Assembly: GCA_963693085.1 (NCBI GenBank)
Contig: OY856412.1
Span: 966,348,781 to 966,412,780 of the forward strand
Reading direction: 5' to 3'
DNA: 64,000 bases
From: Alisma plantago-aquatica
Taxonomy: Eukaryota; Streptophyta; Magnoliopsida; Alismatales; Alismataceae
This document shows positions 1 to 11,921 of this stretch, piece by piece; position 1 is the first letter of the stretch, and each line of letters begins with the position of its first letter. Made by a program: the position numbers and the translations under genes. The notes below the pieces were generated by a model, which was not told the origin of the DNA, searched no databases, and saw only the letters and a list, made by a program, of their open reading frames with translations.

Positions 1-208
1 CAACTTCCCTCCTATTGGCTTCTATGGCTTCTTGTTTGGCCCTATATGCTACTCATAAAGCGGCTTCTCTTTCTCCTTGTTCAGCTTGGATGAGTTCTCT
101 TTGAGCGGTGAGAGCTTGGTCGATCCTATGGGAACCTTCCTCTTCATTCATTCTTGCTAGATTTTGACAGTTTGAACGATGGAAAGTCCTTTCTATTTCT
201 GGGTCAAA
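1..208 (-). pseudogene. gag N-terminal fragment (Athila/Tat type)
   Basis: The minus-strand frame starting near 208 carries FDPEIERTF followed by a charged stretch rich in Glu, Gln and Arg. A DPEIE(R/A)T motif near the Gag start is common in plant Athila/Tat-type elements. There is no ATG upstream in frame (a stop lies just before), and a TGA interrupts the frame at 53-55, so this copy is not functional. The frame runs off the left edge. Confidence 0.5.
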
Positions 209-398
209 CAGTTGAAAATCGACGTTCGGACGTCACATGCACAAATGAAGCAGTTAATCGTGTGTAGAAAAAATGGACTGCTGGAATGGAACTCGGTAGA
301 AAGAGGAGTACCACTTCCGGAATGTTACTCAGAATGCATAAAAAAATAAAATAAAATTTTTCAAAAGATTTTTGGTGGTTCGAGAAAATAATCCGTTG

Positions 399-418
399 TC
401 CCCGACAATGACGCCAAA
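399..418 (-). other. Primer-binding site of element A'
   Basis: The minus strand reads TTTGGCGTCATTGTCGGGGA directly after the LTR end. It is the Athila/Tat-type PBS (usual core TGGCGCCGTTGCCGGGGA, generally assigned to tRNA-Asp) with a few changes. It fixes the orientation and the inner LTR edge. Confidence 0.85.
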
Positions 419-419
419 T

Positions 420-2229
420 TGTTAATGTGACGCTTAGCACTTACAATCACTAAGATTTTTATCCTAGAGTTTAATCCTTTTTCTACTTCCGATTAAGGCT
501 AATATAGAAAGGGTCGATCCCACATGACAACTTATTAAGATTGTTATCTCTAATCCCAATTATTTGAAGAACTTATTTTATTTGTTTTTGTTTTTTTTAA
601 GTTTTGGAAAAGAAAGTAAAAGTCAAGTTTTGGGGGTTGGTGATTAACACTAAGGAAAGAAATACAAGAATAAAAATGCACTTAACAAGAACATAAATTT
701 GCCCTGTCACAAGGAAAATTAAGATTGTTGTTAGCACAAGAAATACTATTATGAATGAAAAGACAAGGAATTTAAAGAAAGTAAAAGCAAGCGGTGATTA
801 AATCAAGAGATGGGAATCGGGGATTTAGGGGTTTTCACCACCTTAGCCTAGGAAAAAACAAACTAATCCTTTAAAAATGACGGATTCGATGAAGCCAAGT
901 GAATTAATAAAAATCCACTAAAGATGGACTCCACATGAGCCCATTGGTCCTGGAGCTCATGCTTCTTAGTACATCATTCTAAAAGAAGAAGATCCACGGC
1001 CGTTTCAAAACTTCTATGTGATTGGGTTTGTTGTTCTAAATCTGAACATCCACGGTCATATCCATCTAGATTAACTTTTAATCAAATCAATTAATTACTT
1101 TGATAGATCAATTAGTTATCAAACCCAAAAGCCATCTAGAATCATTTTTAAAAGAAAATTCGATAAAGCCATGACTAAGGGGTTATTCCCCTTGCCTTGA
1201 TAAAGAACTACTCACTCATGGAAAAGGAGCAAAGAGAGATGGAGGGAGGAAGTGATCTAGCCATCTTTGAGTCTTACGACTACTAATCCTCGATTAGAGA
1301 CAATGAAGATGGCTGCCTCTTCCTACCTTGCTCGATTGCTCAGGAGAGGGGAGGAGGAGAAAAGAAAATACTAGATCTAAAACACAACGGAATAACAGAA
1401 TAACATGTAACAAAGATGCAAAGCCACTTTATTCCAGATCTAGAAGAAAAATACAAGGAAAATTGCTTCAGAGTACTAATACAAGAAAACTCAAGATCCC
1501 CAAGGAGGAGGAAGTGCCCCTCCTTTTATAGGAGAAGGAGGGGGTTATACATTAGATTTAGGGCAAAAGAAATGTCTGTCGATGGCTGGTTACTTTCTAG
1601 ATCTTGTCAATAGAGGAAATAATTGATTGCTTTGCATTCCTTTTGCATTAATTTCCCGCAATAGTGATTTTGAGTGTATTTTTGGGCTAGTCAAAAATTC
1701 AGAAGCGGCCCGAAAATATATTTTTCCTGTAGATAATTGAATTATATTTCCAACGCATACTTGCACAATAAATTGTGCCTTAGGATATGGGAGTTATACC
1801 AATTTTGGTGCAAGGTATATACTGAAATTAGACTCTACGGAAAAATGTACACTGGTTAATTGCGCAGCCAAATAAACACCAAAATTGTCGCAAAATATGT
1901 CTTTTTTGTAGCCAATAAAATTTTATTTTTTCATTCCATACTTTATTCTGAAATTATGCCTTTAGACGCAAAAGATATGGCTATTTTGGTGACGAGTATC
2001 TCAGGCATTGCGGGAATATTTGAAAAGCCTCATATCTTCATCTTTTATTTTCTCGATTTAATTACTTAGATAATTCCTGAAAATTAAGAAAAATATCATC
2101 AGAATTTAGGAAAAGTATATCAAAAAGATGAAAGTGCTATTTATTTTTGAATTAGCTAAAATTAATAAAAAAAGTCCTAATTTATTATTCTAAATGAAGC
2201 AAAAATAAGAGATGAATATGCATTCATCA
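420..2229 (-). repeat. 5' LTR of element A'
   Basis: On the minus strand this runs from TGATGAATGC to ATTAACA, giving TG...CA ends and about 1.81 kb. The inner edge at 420 is firm because a PBS follows directly. The outer edge at 2229 is a best guess. A TATA box at 1522-1531 would leave about 0.7 kb of U3 and 1.1 kb of R-U5. The outermost bases form a short near-palindrome, GATGAAT-GCAT-ATTCATC. Confidence 0.6.
1522..1531 (-). promoter_or_regulatory. TATA box in LTR of element A'
   Basis: The minus strand reads CTATAAAAGG in a GC-rich setting, a canonical plant TATA box. It faces the element interior, as the promoter of a minus-strand element should. Confidence 0.6.
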
Positions 2230-4507
2230 TGTACATTCGTCTGTCGAAGAGACACTAGCATATCCCTCTTGTGGCAAACCAAGGAATACATTTGTGCATT
2301 ATTTGCAAATGAGGATGAAGACAACTTCCTACTCAAAGCATCAACTACCACATTTTCCATCCCTGGGTGGTAATCTATTGTGAAATCATAATCCTTAATA
2401 AACTCCATCCATCTTCTTTGCCTCATATTCAGTTCCTATTTTGAGAAGATATATTGTAGATTCTTGTGGTCATTGAAGATTTGACACTTTTCACCATAAA
2501 GGTAGTGTCTCCAGATCTTTAAGGCATGGACCACCGCTGCATTCTCTATATCATATGTTGGGTAATTCTCCTCATGTTTCTTAATCTATCGTGAAGCAAA
2601 AGAAATCACATTTTTATCCTTCATCAACACGCATCCCAACCCAATTTTTGAAGCATCACAAAAGACAACATAGCCTTTCCCATGCTCTGGAAGCACTAAC
2701 ACCAGTGCACTGGTCAACTTTTCTTTCAACAGCTGAAAAGAATGTTGACACTTGGCACTCCAAGCATAAGGAACATCCTTCCTTGTTAACCTAGTTAGGG
2801 GTAATGTTATATAACTAAAATCGTTGATGAGCCTTCTATAGTAGTCTACCAAACCTAGGAAACTGTGAATCTCTTTCGGTGTCTTTGGTTGTGCCCATTC
2901 TATTACAGACTCCACTTTCTTGGGTTCAACACAAACACCTTTAGAAGATATAACATGGCCTAGTTAAGACACTTTATATAACCAAAATTCACACTTGCTG
3001 AACTTAGCATATAGTTGATGTTGTCTCAACAAAGTCAACGCATGGACAAGGTGTTGCTCATTCTATTAACTATCCTTGGAGTATATTATGATATCATCTA
3101 TGAACATGAACACACAATGATCAAGATAAGGTCTAAACACCCTATTCATCAGATCCATAAAATCTACATGTGCATTGGTTAGCCCAAATGGCATCACAAC
3201 GAACTCATAATGACCATACCCAATCCTAAAGGCTGACTTAGGTATGCCATCTGCCTTAATCCTCAACTAACCTGACCTGAGGTCTATCTTTGAAAACATA
3301 GTGGCACCTCCCAACTGATCAAAAAGATCATCAACCCTTGGCAAAGGATACTTATTCTTTATCATCACTTTGTTTAACTGTCGATAGTCTATACACAACC
3401 TCATTGAACCATCTTTCTTCTTAACAAACAACAGGGGAGAACCCCAAGGGGAAGTACTTAGCCTGATAAAACCCTTCTTTAATAGTTCATGTAACTATTT
3501 CTTTAACTCTTGCATCTTTGTTGGTGCCATTCTGTATGGTGAATGTGCTATGGGTTGTGTTCTAGGAGAAAGAGTGATATCAAAGTCAATCTCTCTAGGA
3601 GGGGGAACTCCAGGAAACTCATCAAGAAAAACATCTTCAAACTCCTGTACCACTGGTACCTCCTGGACACTAGTACCTCTCACCTTGGTATCCACAACAT
3701 GGGCTTAGAAAGCTTCAAATCCTTATTTCATCAATCACTCTGCTATCAATGCTAATATCAAATAGGTAGGAAGAATCTTCCTATCACCTTGGAAAACCCA
3801 CTGTACCTCTCCATCATGGAACATTGCTACCTTAGTGCTATAGTCCAAGATTACTTTGTACTTTTCCAAGGTTTCCATCCCTAGGATCACATCAAAACCA
3901 TGCATGTCAAGTGGCAAAAGATCCACTTGAATGTTACGTCCAGAAAAAGAAAGAACACAAGAAGAACACACTTCCTACAACTCAGCGGAACCAACCAAAT
4001 GAGTCTCTAGGCACATGCTATCAGATCTATGACTAACAGGTAGATAAAAACTATCTATCACCTCTATTATGATAAAAGAGTGTGTTGCACATGGATCTAC
4101 TAGCACAGATACAAAACAAGAAGTAGACAAATTAGAATGAAATAACTCCATCTGACCTGTCACAACTTATGGGTTGACTACTGCTTCTGACTGGCTCATG
4201 GCATAGAACCTCACCATCGCCTACTGTCATCCACATCCTCAGCGAGCCTGTCAAGAGGATTCTATCTGTGATGCTTAACCATGTCCTCTGCCACTTCCAC
4301 TATTGAACTATCTATGTTGTGATACTTGCTAGCTCTACGTTGGTTGCTGGGTCACTTCCTCAACCTTCATAGGGCAATTCAATCAAATATGCCATATCTG
4401 TCCACATTGGTGACACACCCGGTTATCACTTTGTGGTCTAAATGTCCCTATAACTAAGATTGATGATGAGCTGCGAGCTCCTATCGATGGAAAACTGTTA
4501 CCTCTAC
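2230..4507 (-). pseudogene. Tekay-like gag 3' end plus protease, RT and RNase H
   Basis: Read from 4507 downward, the first domain is a Gag zinc knuckle, CHQCGQIWHI, with a stop inside the CCHC spacing (about 4380-4440). Next is an aspartic protease region with VLVDPCATHSFI (about 4075-4115), where the catalytic DSG is changed to DPC. The linker to RT is at 3495-3695 (EFEDVFLDEFPG; YRMAP). The RT palm has MPFGLTNA and the active-site FIDD at 3092-3103. RNase H has FCDAS (about 2620-2650), [10 protein letters not shown] (about 2453-2488) and VVVDALSRK near 2310-2340. Frameshifts and stops separate these blocks, and integrase is absent at the break with element A'. The polyprotein would replicate the element through an RNA intermediate in virus-like particles. 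This copy cannot. Confidence 0.9.
4503..4507. repeat. Target-site duplication of LARD-A, left copy
   Basis: TCTAC here precedes the LTR start, and TATAC (15804-15808) follows the far LTR end. Four of five bases match, consistent with an old 5-bp duplication carrying one mutation. Joining the flanks restores continuity of the minus-strand gag. Confidence 0.65.
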
Positions 4508-7500
4508 TGTTATGACCACATCTGAGCTTGGTCGGTAAACTAGGGTTGACCTGGATGATTATATGCTTAATTGGATTAATCATTGCTTAAATCTAATTAA
4601 TGATTATAATTAAATTATGATGTTTTAAAACTAATAAGAATGTTAAGTGTTCTATTGTTTGAGAAATTAGGGTTTGAGAAATATACACCCTAGTTGGCTG
4701 AAATTAGGGTTTTGATGGTACATGAGTATGGGATTTGATCAGGATAGCAGCGTGGTAAATGATTTTTCATATTTTATACAAATTTTGTATTTAATTTAAT
4801 TTTTTATATGATATACATAACTCGATCATTCATATTTGAGAAAAATTTCGGAATATTTGAGTATTCTTTGAATGTGGTTCTTGGTCGAACTATACTTTGA
4901 CCAAAATGCTGACAGAGTGCTTTTTAGTAGTGTAGTGTTTTATTTTTATTTATTTATTGGTAACTCTAAATGATATGAAATTTTAAATTTAGATCAAAAA
5001 CTAAATCATAAAAAATATGTAAAATTTTCATAATTTTTGGATGCGTATAGCCCTTATCAGTAGACGAATTACAATAACTAACATTTCTACAAAATTCTAG
5101 ATAGTAGTTCACTATTAGATTTTTAGTTATTTAATGGAAGCTTGGAATGATGTCAAATTTTAAATTAAGCTTTTTAACAAAATTATACACGCCATTATAA
5201 ATTTTCATAATTTTTGGAGAAGGTTTGATCTCTGAAATACACGAATTCACATAAACCTTTTTATGACAGAAAAATTTGCTGAAATAAGAAAAAGTTTAGT
5301 GAGGGGTCAATGTGCAATTAACCCAAGCAGCTCAATTGATCTATATGGTCAACCAAACACATAAGGAGATCTCATAATTCATGATTCAATTTAGAGAAAC
5401 GAAATCCTAGAGAGAGAGAGAGAGAGTTAGGGTTTGAGAGGAGAAATTGATGGAGATGCTGACCTAGGGTTTTGTGGTCTGAGGAATGATGAAATCATGT
5501 AAGTTTAGCTTCTTTGGATATAGTTTCATGGTGAATCTTCTCTAATATGTCAAAATTCCTTCCCTCCTCTGATTTGATCTAAAATGGTATCAAAACTTCC
5601 CCTTTTCTCACTCTTTCTTCATAATCCCTCATTTTTAGGGTTTCCAAGTTGAAAGGAAGAAAAATTGGGTGAATTACTAGGGATTTGATATGGATTCAAG
5701 ATTTTTAGATATGCGATATGTTTTTAAGGTGTTTGCATGCCTTAGGGTGAGTGGTAACTTCCTTTAAACATTATATTGCATGAAAATTGGTTAAATCAAC
5801 CATAATCTTTAATTGCTTAGTATGCGACTACAAACCCTGAATTGTCTATTTGTTCTAAGTTGTTGCAAAATGATATGAAATGGATTCTTACTTTTTTAGA
5901 ATGAATTTTAGATGATAAAATCATATTAGAAATGTATACAATGTATTCTAATGAGAATTCCCTATGTATTCGCAGAGATTATAAGAGTAAACTGAAATAT
6001 AGGGAATTTGTCAATGACTGAAATTTGTTGTATAAGTAAATAGAGAAAGTTGCTTATCTAGATCCCTTGGTTTTGAATGATTGTTTATCTAAATTCATAG
6101 TACATATATGTCAGATACTATCTTGGACTTCGTTTAAAGTGAGTAGTGTTTGTTTGGTATCTCAGGGAAGAGGGTGAAACCCTAGATGCGAGGAAAGTTG
6201 GATATTTGCGAATAAATATCGTGAAATCCATTTGAAGGGATTTTCTTGACATGATAGACTTTATTTATTAAATGTTATTATTGATGCATGATATCCCAGT
6301 GAATGGCATGAAAACCCAAATTCAACTCAGTTCCAAGGTTTCATACATATATTGATTTTATATGATTTGTTGATAGTAGTCTTTATTCAGTGAATGTTTA
6401 TGTCGCATGAAATCTTTATGGGAGCCATGGGAATAAGTTGTTGCCTAATGAGAGGTGACAAGATGTGTGATTGACTGGTGATCCATGAGAATACTTGTAC
6501 AACCAGTGAAATGAATACCTTGGTCTAAGGACCTAGAGGTAATGGTTACCTATTACAAAGGTAACAATGCTATGTGATGATCTAAGGATTTGAATACCCA
6601 GATCCAGTAATTATGATAATGATGTGAAGAGATGAGAATTTCCAATAATTTGATAAGGGATTGAGATCCCAGGTTTCATGTGTTGTAAAGATTTGAAAAG
6701 TATGTGATAGATGTATTACACCTTTCTTTGTAGCATTTGTTGTGATTAAATGAAACCCTAAGGGTAGGGTGTTCAATGAATCAAGTATTATGATATCAAT
6801 GTTCTCAGTTATTATTAATAATTCTTGTCATGATAAGTAATTAACTATTAATTGAATTATGAGATGCACAACTTAAGATTTGGGTTGATATGCACGTTCT
6901 TTGAGAAATTACAGATAAGTTGCAGGTGCTATTGACGATTACTCATATGTCAAGTAATTAACTCTTATCAGTGTAATAAGATGATAAATTGCACGATTCT
7001 AGTGTGTATGTGCCAAGTGGACATGTAAACTATTTATTTAAGAATTTTAGTCTGCCTTCATGTATAGTATGTTGATTACTCAGTATATTACAGTGTTTTG
7101 AATATACTACTCTACCAAGTTTAGAATGATATACATGTTGTATTATAACTTCAAATATGTAGACGTGACACCATAGAGATACCAGAGTCAAGTATAAATA
7201 AGAGAAGGGTACAATGTAGAAAGAGCTTTCTAGGAATAATAAAATAATAGACTTAGGAGCCCTAAATACCGTAGAACCCCTATGTGAGGTCTGTGCCTTA
7301 GGGGTGAAACGACCTAACCCTGGCAGCGTCCAGCATACGGGGGTCGGAATGTGCTATTAGGTGGCATGGGGGACGAAGCCCTAGTGGAAGTCTCCTTAAA
7401 TTATAGTTTGCAGTGTCCAACATCAACCAGAAGTCTTGGTGGCACTAGAGTACAGAAAAGCCAACAGGTGGCTTGACTCTCCACCTATGTACTTAGGTTA

Positions 7501-8397
7501 GATGAGGAGTCCAGTTTAGGCTAGAGAGGCATTTCCCTGTTGCAGACCAGGAGAGTAGTCAGACTTAGCATTTCCCGGGTGTGTCTGCTAAGTCTTGTAC
7601 GGTGTGATCGTAGTGCACTACGAGTCTTCGTATGTAGAGTACAATGCATATGATCAGGGCATAATAAAATGAATGAGAAGTCAAACAAGTGTGTACATTT
7701 ATTCAATTATTCTTTGTATGTTTCTGAATTATTAGTTCTCTTTATGATCAATCAAGCATTTCATATATTGATTCACTCTTATAGATATTTAGAGTATCCT
7801 GCCATATTTATGATTGTCAATTATTAGACTCTTTAAAGATTACTACTGTTATAATTGATATCAATTTCTTAAAAGTATATCTGTAATTATATCAGTGCTT
7901 TATACTATTTCTTTGAAGTACTCATTCACTGAGCGTGCAGGCTCACCCCTCTACTCACATTTTTTAAGGAAATCACATGGAATTGAAGAAGATATCATTG
8001 CATCAGAGTAGATCTACCACAAGAGTTAAGTCTGAGTATAGTTAAGTTCAGTCGGTCCTTGTCACTCTAGGTCCTTGTATAGAAATAAGAGAGAGTTGTA
8101 AATGATGATGTATAACATTATTCCTCTTTTAGCAATATGTGTGAATCATCAAGTCTTATGTACTTAAAAGTATGAGGAACATAATGAATGTTCATACATG
8201 CATTTTTACTGTTGAAATTAGATTAGAGAAATCAATGTTTAGATTCCCTTGTAAAGTTGGTTTATGTGGTTCAATGGGAGAAAACAAAGAGTTTTGAAAG
8301 AGAAGAAAAAGTTATGGGTGATCTTTGTATTACGTTAAATCCTCAATTTATGCCCTAATCTCATGATTAGTGGAAATTGTGAGATCGGGGTGTAACA
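4508..8397 (+). repeat. LARD-A 5' LTR (3.9 kb)
   Basis: Begins TGTTATGACC and ends GGTGTAACA, with a PBS directly after. It contains an (AG)n tract (5411-5427), many AGGGTTT/AAACCCT telobox-like sites, a TCGA-centred inverted repeat (4881-4904) and a candidate TATA box (TATAAATA, 7193-7200). The copy at 11922-15803 aligns along its whole length. Small ORFs in it, such as the 64-codon minus frame at 6582-6776, are shared with the other LTR but look like chance frames. Confidence 0.92.
7193..7200 (+). promoter_or_regulatory. Candidate TATA box of LARD-A LTR
   Basis: TATAAATA followed by AGAGAAGGG. The matching place in the 3' LTR (about 14600) reads TATAAGTA, so the second copy is weakened. 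The position would give a 2.7-kb U3 and about 1.2 kb of R-U5. No start site can be seen directly. Confidence 0.35.
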
Positions 8398-8399
8398 AC

Positions 8400-8412
8400 T
8401 TGGTATCAGAAC
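8400..8412 (+). other. LARD-A primer-binding site
   Basis: TTGGTATCAGAAC lies 2 bases after the LTR end. It matches the initiator tRNA-Met type PBS (TGGTATCAGAGC) with one change. Confidence 0.85.
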
Positions 8413-11400
8413 TTAGGCTGAGTTGTTAGGGACCATTAAGTTAGAAAGTTAGAATCATAAGTGTGGCAGATAGGAGATGTTATGATGTTAGCTCTAGGGA
8501 TTTGAGTATTTGGATATCTTGGCCCAATATCTGAGTACTTGGATCAACCAGTATCAAGCTACTTTGTCTATTCTTTCATGTATACCCTGGCCAGGTATAC
8601 GTTGGAAGGATGGGCTAGAGAGGAACCCTAGAAATATTAGGGTTAGAAACAAGATAAGTAACACGAATTAAGAGCATAAATATAAACTAGAGAGGAACCC
8701 AAGTTTCATTTCATATTGTTGTTTTATTGGAGATGAATAGCAATGCTCTTATATGTTTGAATTCAAATATTCATTATTTTGAAATATATATGGATCTTTA
8801 AGATTTGTTGTACACTATGCAGTTGTAGCATTTATTGATTACATTCTTTGTATCAAGTAGACTAGAAATGATCTTTGAATGAACTTTCCTAAGTGGATAT
8901 TCTTTCCACATGTTTGAGATTAATAGGAGTTGGTTAATCTTAAGTAGCTCTTAGCTTCAGGACTGTAGGTTGGGCCTGGTCTGGCTGGTAGGATGCATTA
9001 CTGGGATCTAATGACTCCTATTAACAATATGATAAGAGTAGACTCTGGATAAATTAGACCCACATCATAGTGAGAATGTACATACACTAAGATGTTGAAA
9101 CATATGTGAAAGATTAGAATAGCTAAGAATCAGTTGGAACTGATATCTGAGACCCAACTTTGGGGCTCATATGAGAAATCCTTAATTGGGAATAAAGGAA
9201 CATGACGTAAGGTTCAAATTAAGTTTACAGATTAATATTATATGAACTCTAAATATGAAATATGGAAAAGATATGAAAAAAGTATGTAAGGGCCAAGGTT
9301 GTAAGAATCAATCATGAGGAATGGATTATATAACCGAGTACAATGTTTGTATGTACTCCAAAGCAAAGGAAAAATAGAAGAAAAGAGTTAAGTATATGAT
9401 AAGTAAATATAAGTGAAGAGTCTTCAGAAGAGTTAAGGTAAAGAGAACTAGATAAATATGTAAATAATAAGACTAGGATAAGAAACTAAGTTAAAACAAA
9501 GATAAATGTTGGAAATGATGAGCTTGATTAAGGAATGAGGGTTATGATATAATTGAGAGCATGGAATGCATATTTTTATTAATAAGTTTAATACATTCAT
9601 CCTTACTACCTTAAGTTTAATACATTCATCCTTACTACCTTTGGATTCCAAGTCTCTATAGAACAACAAACTAGTTTCTAAAAAAAAGAACAAAAGTGTA
9701 GCTTAACAAAATGAATAAGTTATACAAAGGTAGACTATACTCAGGAAGGAAAAACTTGATATAAGAGAAACTATGTTTCACCCATGCATGAGCTGTTTGA
9801 TTTAAAATGAAGGATATGTAATGTATTAAACATGAGTTGAAACTAGTATAGAGATTAATGATTTAGAATTTCAACTTCACATTAGTAGAATGATAAAAAG
9901 AAATATGTGCAACATGGTATACATGATCATACACATGAATAGGAAACATGATCATAAGAGAAAAGTAGAAGTTAAAGATAACAGGTGGAAGAGTAGTATA
10001 TGGTAAGAGGATTATGGAAACTAAGGAAGGGTTTGAAACATGGTGGAGTAATATAGACTATAAAAGAAAGAGGTTAGGAGATTCAATCAAGTGCGAGTTA
10101 GTCAAGTATCCTTATTGACAACTAATTAAACCTACATACGACAAATGTATTAATGGGATGTTTGAAGATAAGAATTCTAAGTCTCAGAACCGTCTTCTCT
10201 TCCATATATTACTTAATGAGAGAAATGTGGGAATGGAGTGATAAGAAAATGAATCATATTTTATGCATAACCACCATGGTAGATGGATCTAGTGAATGCA
10301 ATAATAACACACAATATGATGATGAAACCCTAGAAGGGTAAATTGAGAATGTAATCTATCTGAATGGCCATTTAAGATGAAGGAAATTCAATTGATAAGA
10401 AAAGGAAGACTTTAGTAAAAATTTGTGAGATCCAAAGTTTGAATTTCAAATTAAGGGAGCAAAGTGACACCACAATAACGTCATGCTACTGATAAAGGCC
10501 CAACCCCAGAATGTTTAGAGTTGTAGTAGTTCAAGGGTTGTCACTAGTGATTAGACCTTGAATACTAGAATCTCTATAAAACAAGATCATGAAATTTGCA
10601 CTATGAGAAGTAAACTAGCACTGATAATAATCCTAGCTAATCTGAAAGGTAGATAAAAAATATGGAAATGATTTAGAGCAAAGGATAAGAAATAGATTTG
10701 AAATATAAGAGGTGTGTTTTGAACAAAAGGATAAATAAAATATGAGTGGTGTGATATGAAATAAATTCTTGTATTAATAACAAGAATGATGAATAATCTA
10801 TGCATACCTTGTATGTTTCAATTTTAGGGATGTTTAATCTACATGATTAAAATAAGAAGGATAAGTAGCAAAAAGTAAGTAGTAATGAATGAGGAGAGAG
10901 ATAAGAGAAAACAATGGCTTTTAGTAAAATGTGAATTTGTTTTTTAGAAGTATAATTTGTTGAAGGTATATTAAGGGATGCAAATTGGTTCTACGTATGA
11001 TTTCAGTGTACATGTGCAAAACATATGTTAATTAAAGGTGTCTGATAGTTTAAATCATTCATACCAATAATCCATCTTAGTATTGTACAATTGTGGTATG
11101 GTGATATGGGTTGAATGATGATGGGAAAAATGGAGGGTTACCCTGAATAAGGTAGTCTTACCTATTCACTCATATGAATAGAAGGGATGATAACCATATT
11201 GTATTGATATGTAACCCTAATGAGGTGTAGCTTGTTATACCTAGCTTTAATATAACTAAGTGATGGTAATTGGGTATGAATAGTCCTTGAATGACTAATA
11301 CAATTATGGAGTACTTTGTTACTATTGTTGAAACCCTAGTATGCTATAACCCGATGGTTGCACCTTGAATTATGTGTGGGTTCATACTTGAGAATAGTAT

Positions 11401-11906
11401 GGAATGTGATGGTAATGCTTCACCTTATGTATCCATGATCCAATGGGGATGTCGTGAGTAGTAATGTACAATTGTTTTTGAATCTGGTCTTTTAACTCAA
11501 GACTGTTTTGATATTTGAGTAGCACAATAGTAAATTTCAAAAGAACATGGTGAACTCTCTTTCGTGATTTAGAGGCAATACATAACAATAGTACATATTT
11601 AGCAGTATGAATTGAGATAGTTGGATCAAATTATCGATGTTGAGGTAACACCTCAAGAGTATGAAAATATTGAAATGGTTGTTTCTCTCTCTATCCTATG
11701 ATTGATTGTGGCATAGAGAATTTGTTTGTTATCATAGAGAACTATTTCAAACATGTTGTGATTTAGTAAAGGAATAAATGACTTAATGTTGAAAACTGCA
11801 TTCAAGTATGAAATACAAGAATATAATGACATGTAAGATTTAAAAAGCTTAAAATAAACCTTGAATGTACTTTACTTGCATATTTATGTTTTGGGGACAA
11901 AACCTT
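8413..11906 (+). other. LARD-A interior, non-coding
   Basis: About 3.5 kb between PBS and polypurine tract, AT-rich, with stops in all frames. The longest frames (for example minus 9448-9693, plus 10153-10341, minus 10587-10805) are short and have no Gag, protease, RT, RNase H or integrase motif. The element would need proteins from a partner. No structured RNA element is evident by eye. Confidence 0.8.
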
Positions 11907-11921
11907 TTTAGGGGGGAGAAT
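11907..11921 (+). other. LARD-A polypurine tract
   Basis: TTTAGGGGGGAGAAT lies directly before the 3' LTR and is preceded by TTGGGGACAAAACC. This arrangement resembles the end of Tekay/Del elements, where coding ends in a sequence like TCGAGGACGAAA before a G-rich tract. Confidence 0.8.

Larger units (their letters stand above)
1..2229 (-). mobile_element. Athila-like LTR retrotransposon (element A'), cut by the window edge
   Basis: Only the 5' end of this minus-strand element is in the window: LTR (420-2229), primer-binding site (399-418) and the first part of a gag-like frame (1-208). The PBS type and gag start place it in the Athila/Tat branch of Ty3/Gypsy. Its body continues leftward. 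It appears to have inserted into the pol of the minus-strand Tekay-like element, because the RNase H reading of that element stops at about 2230 and no integrase follows. The outer boundary at 2229 is inferred from the sense-strand start TGATGAATGC and from loss of pol similarity. It cannot be confirmed without the other flank. Confidence 0.7.

Noticed and set aside
204..440. 78-codon minus frame spanning the element A' LTR/PBS junction as a gene
   Set aside because: It overlaps the PBS in a different frame from the gag-like reading and has no motif.
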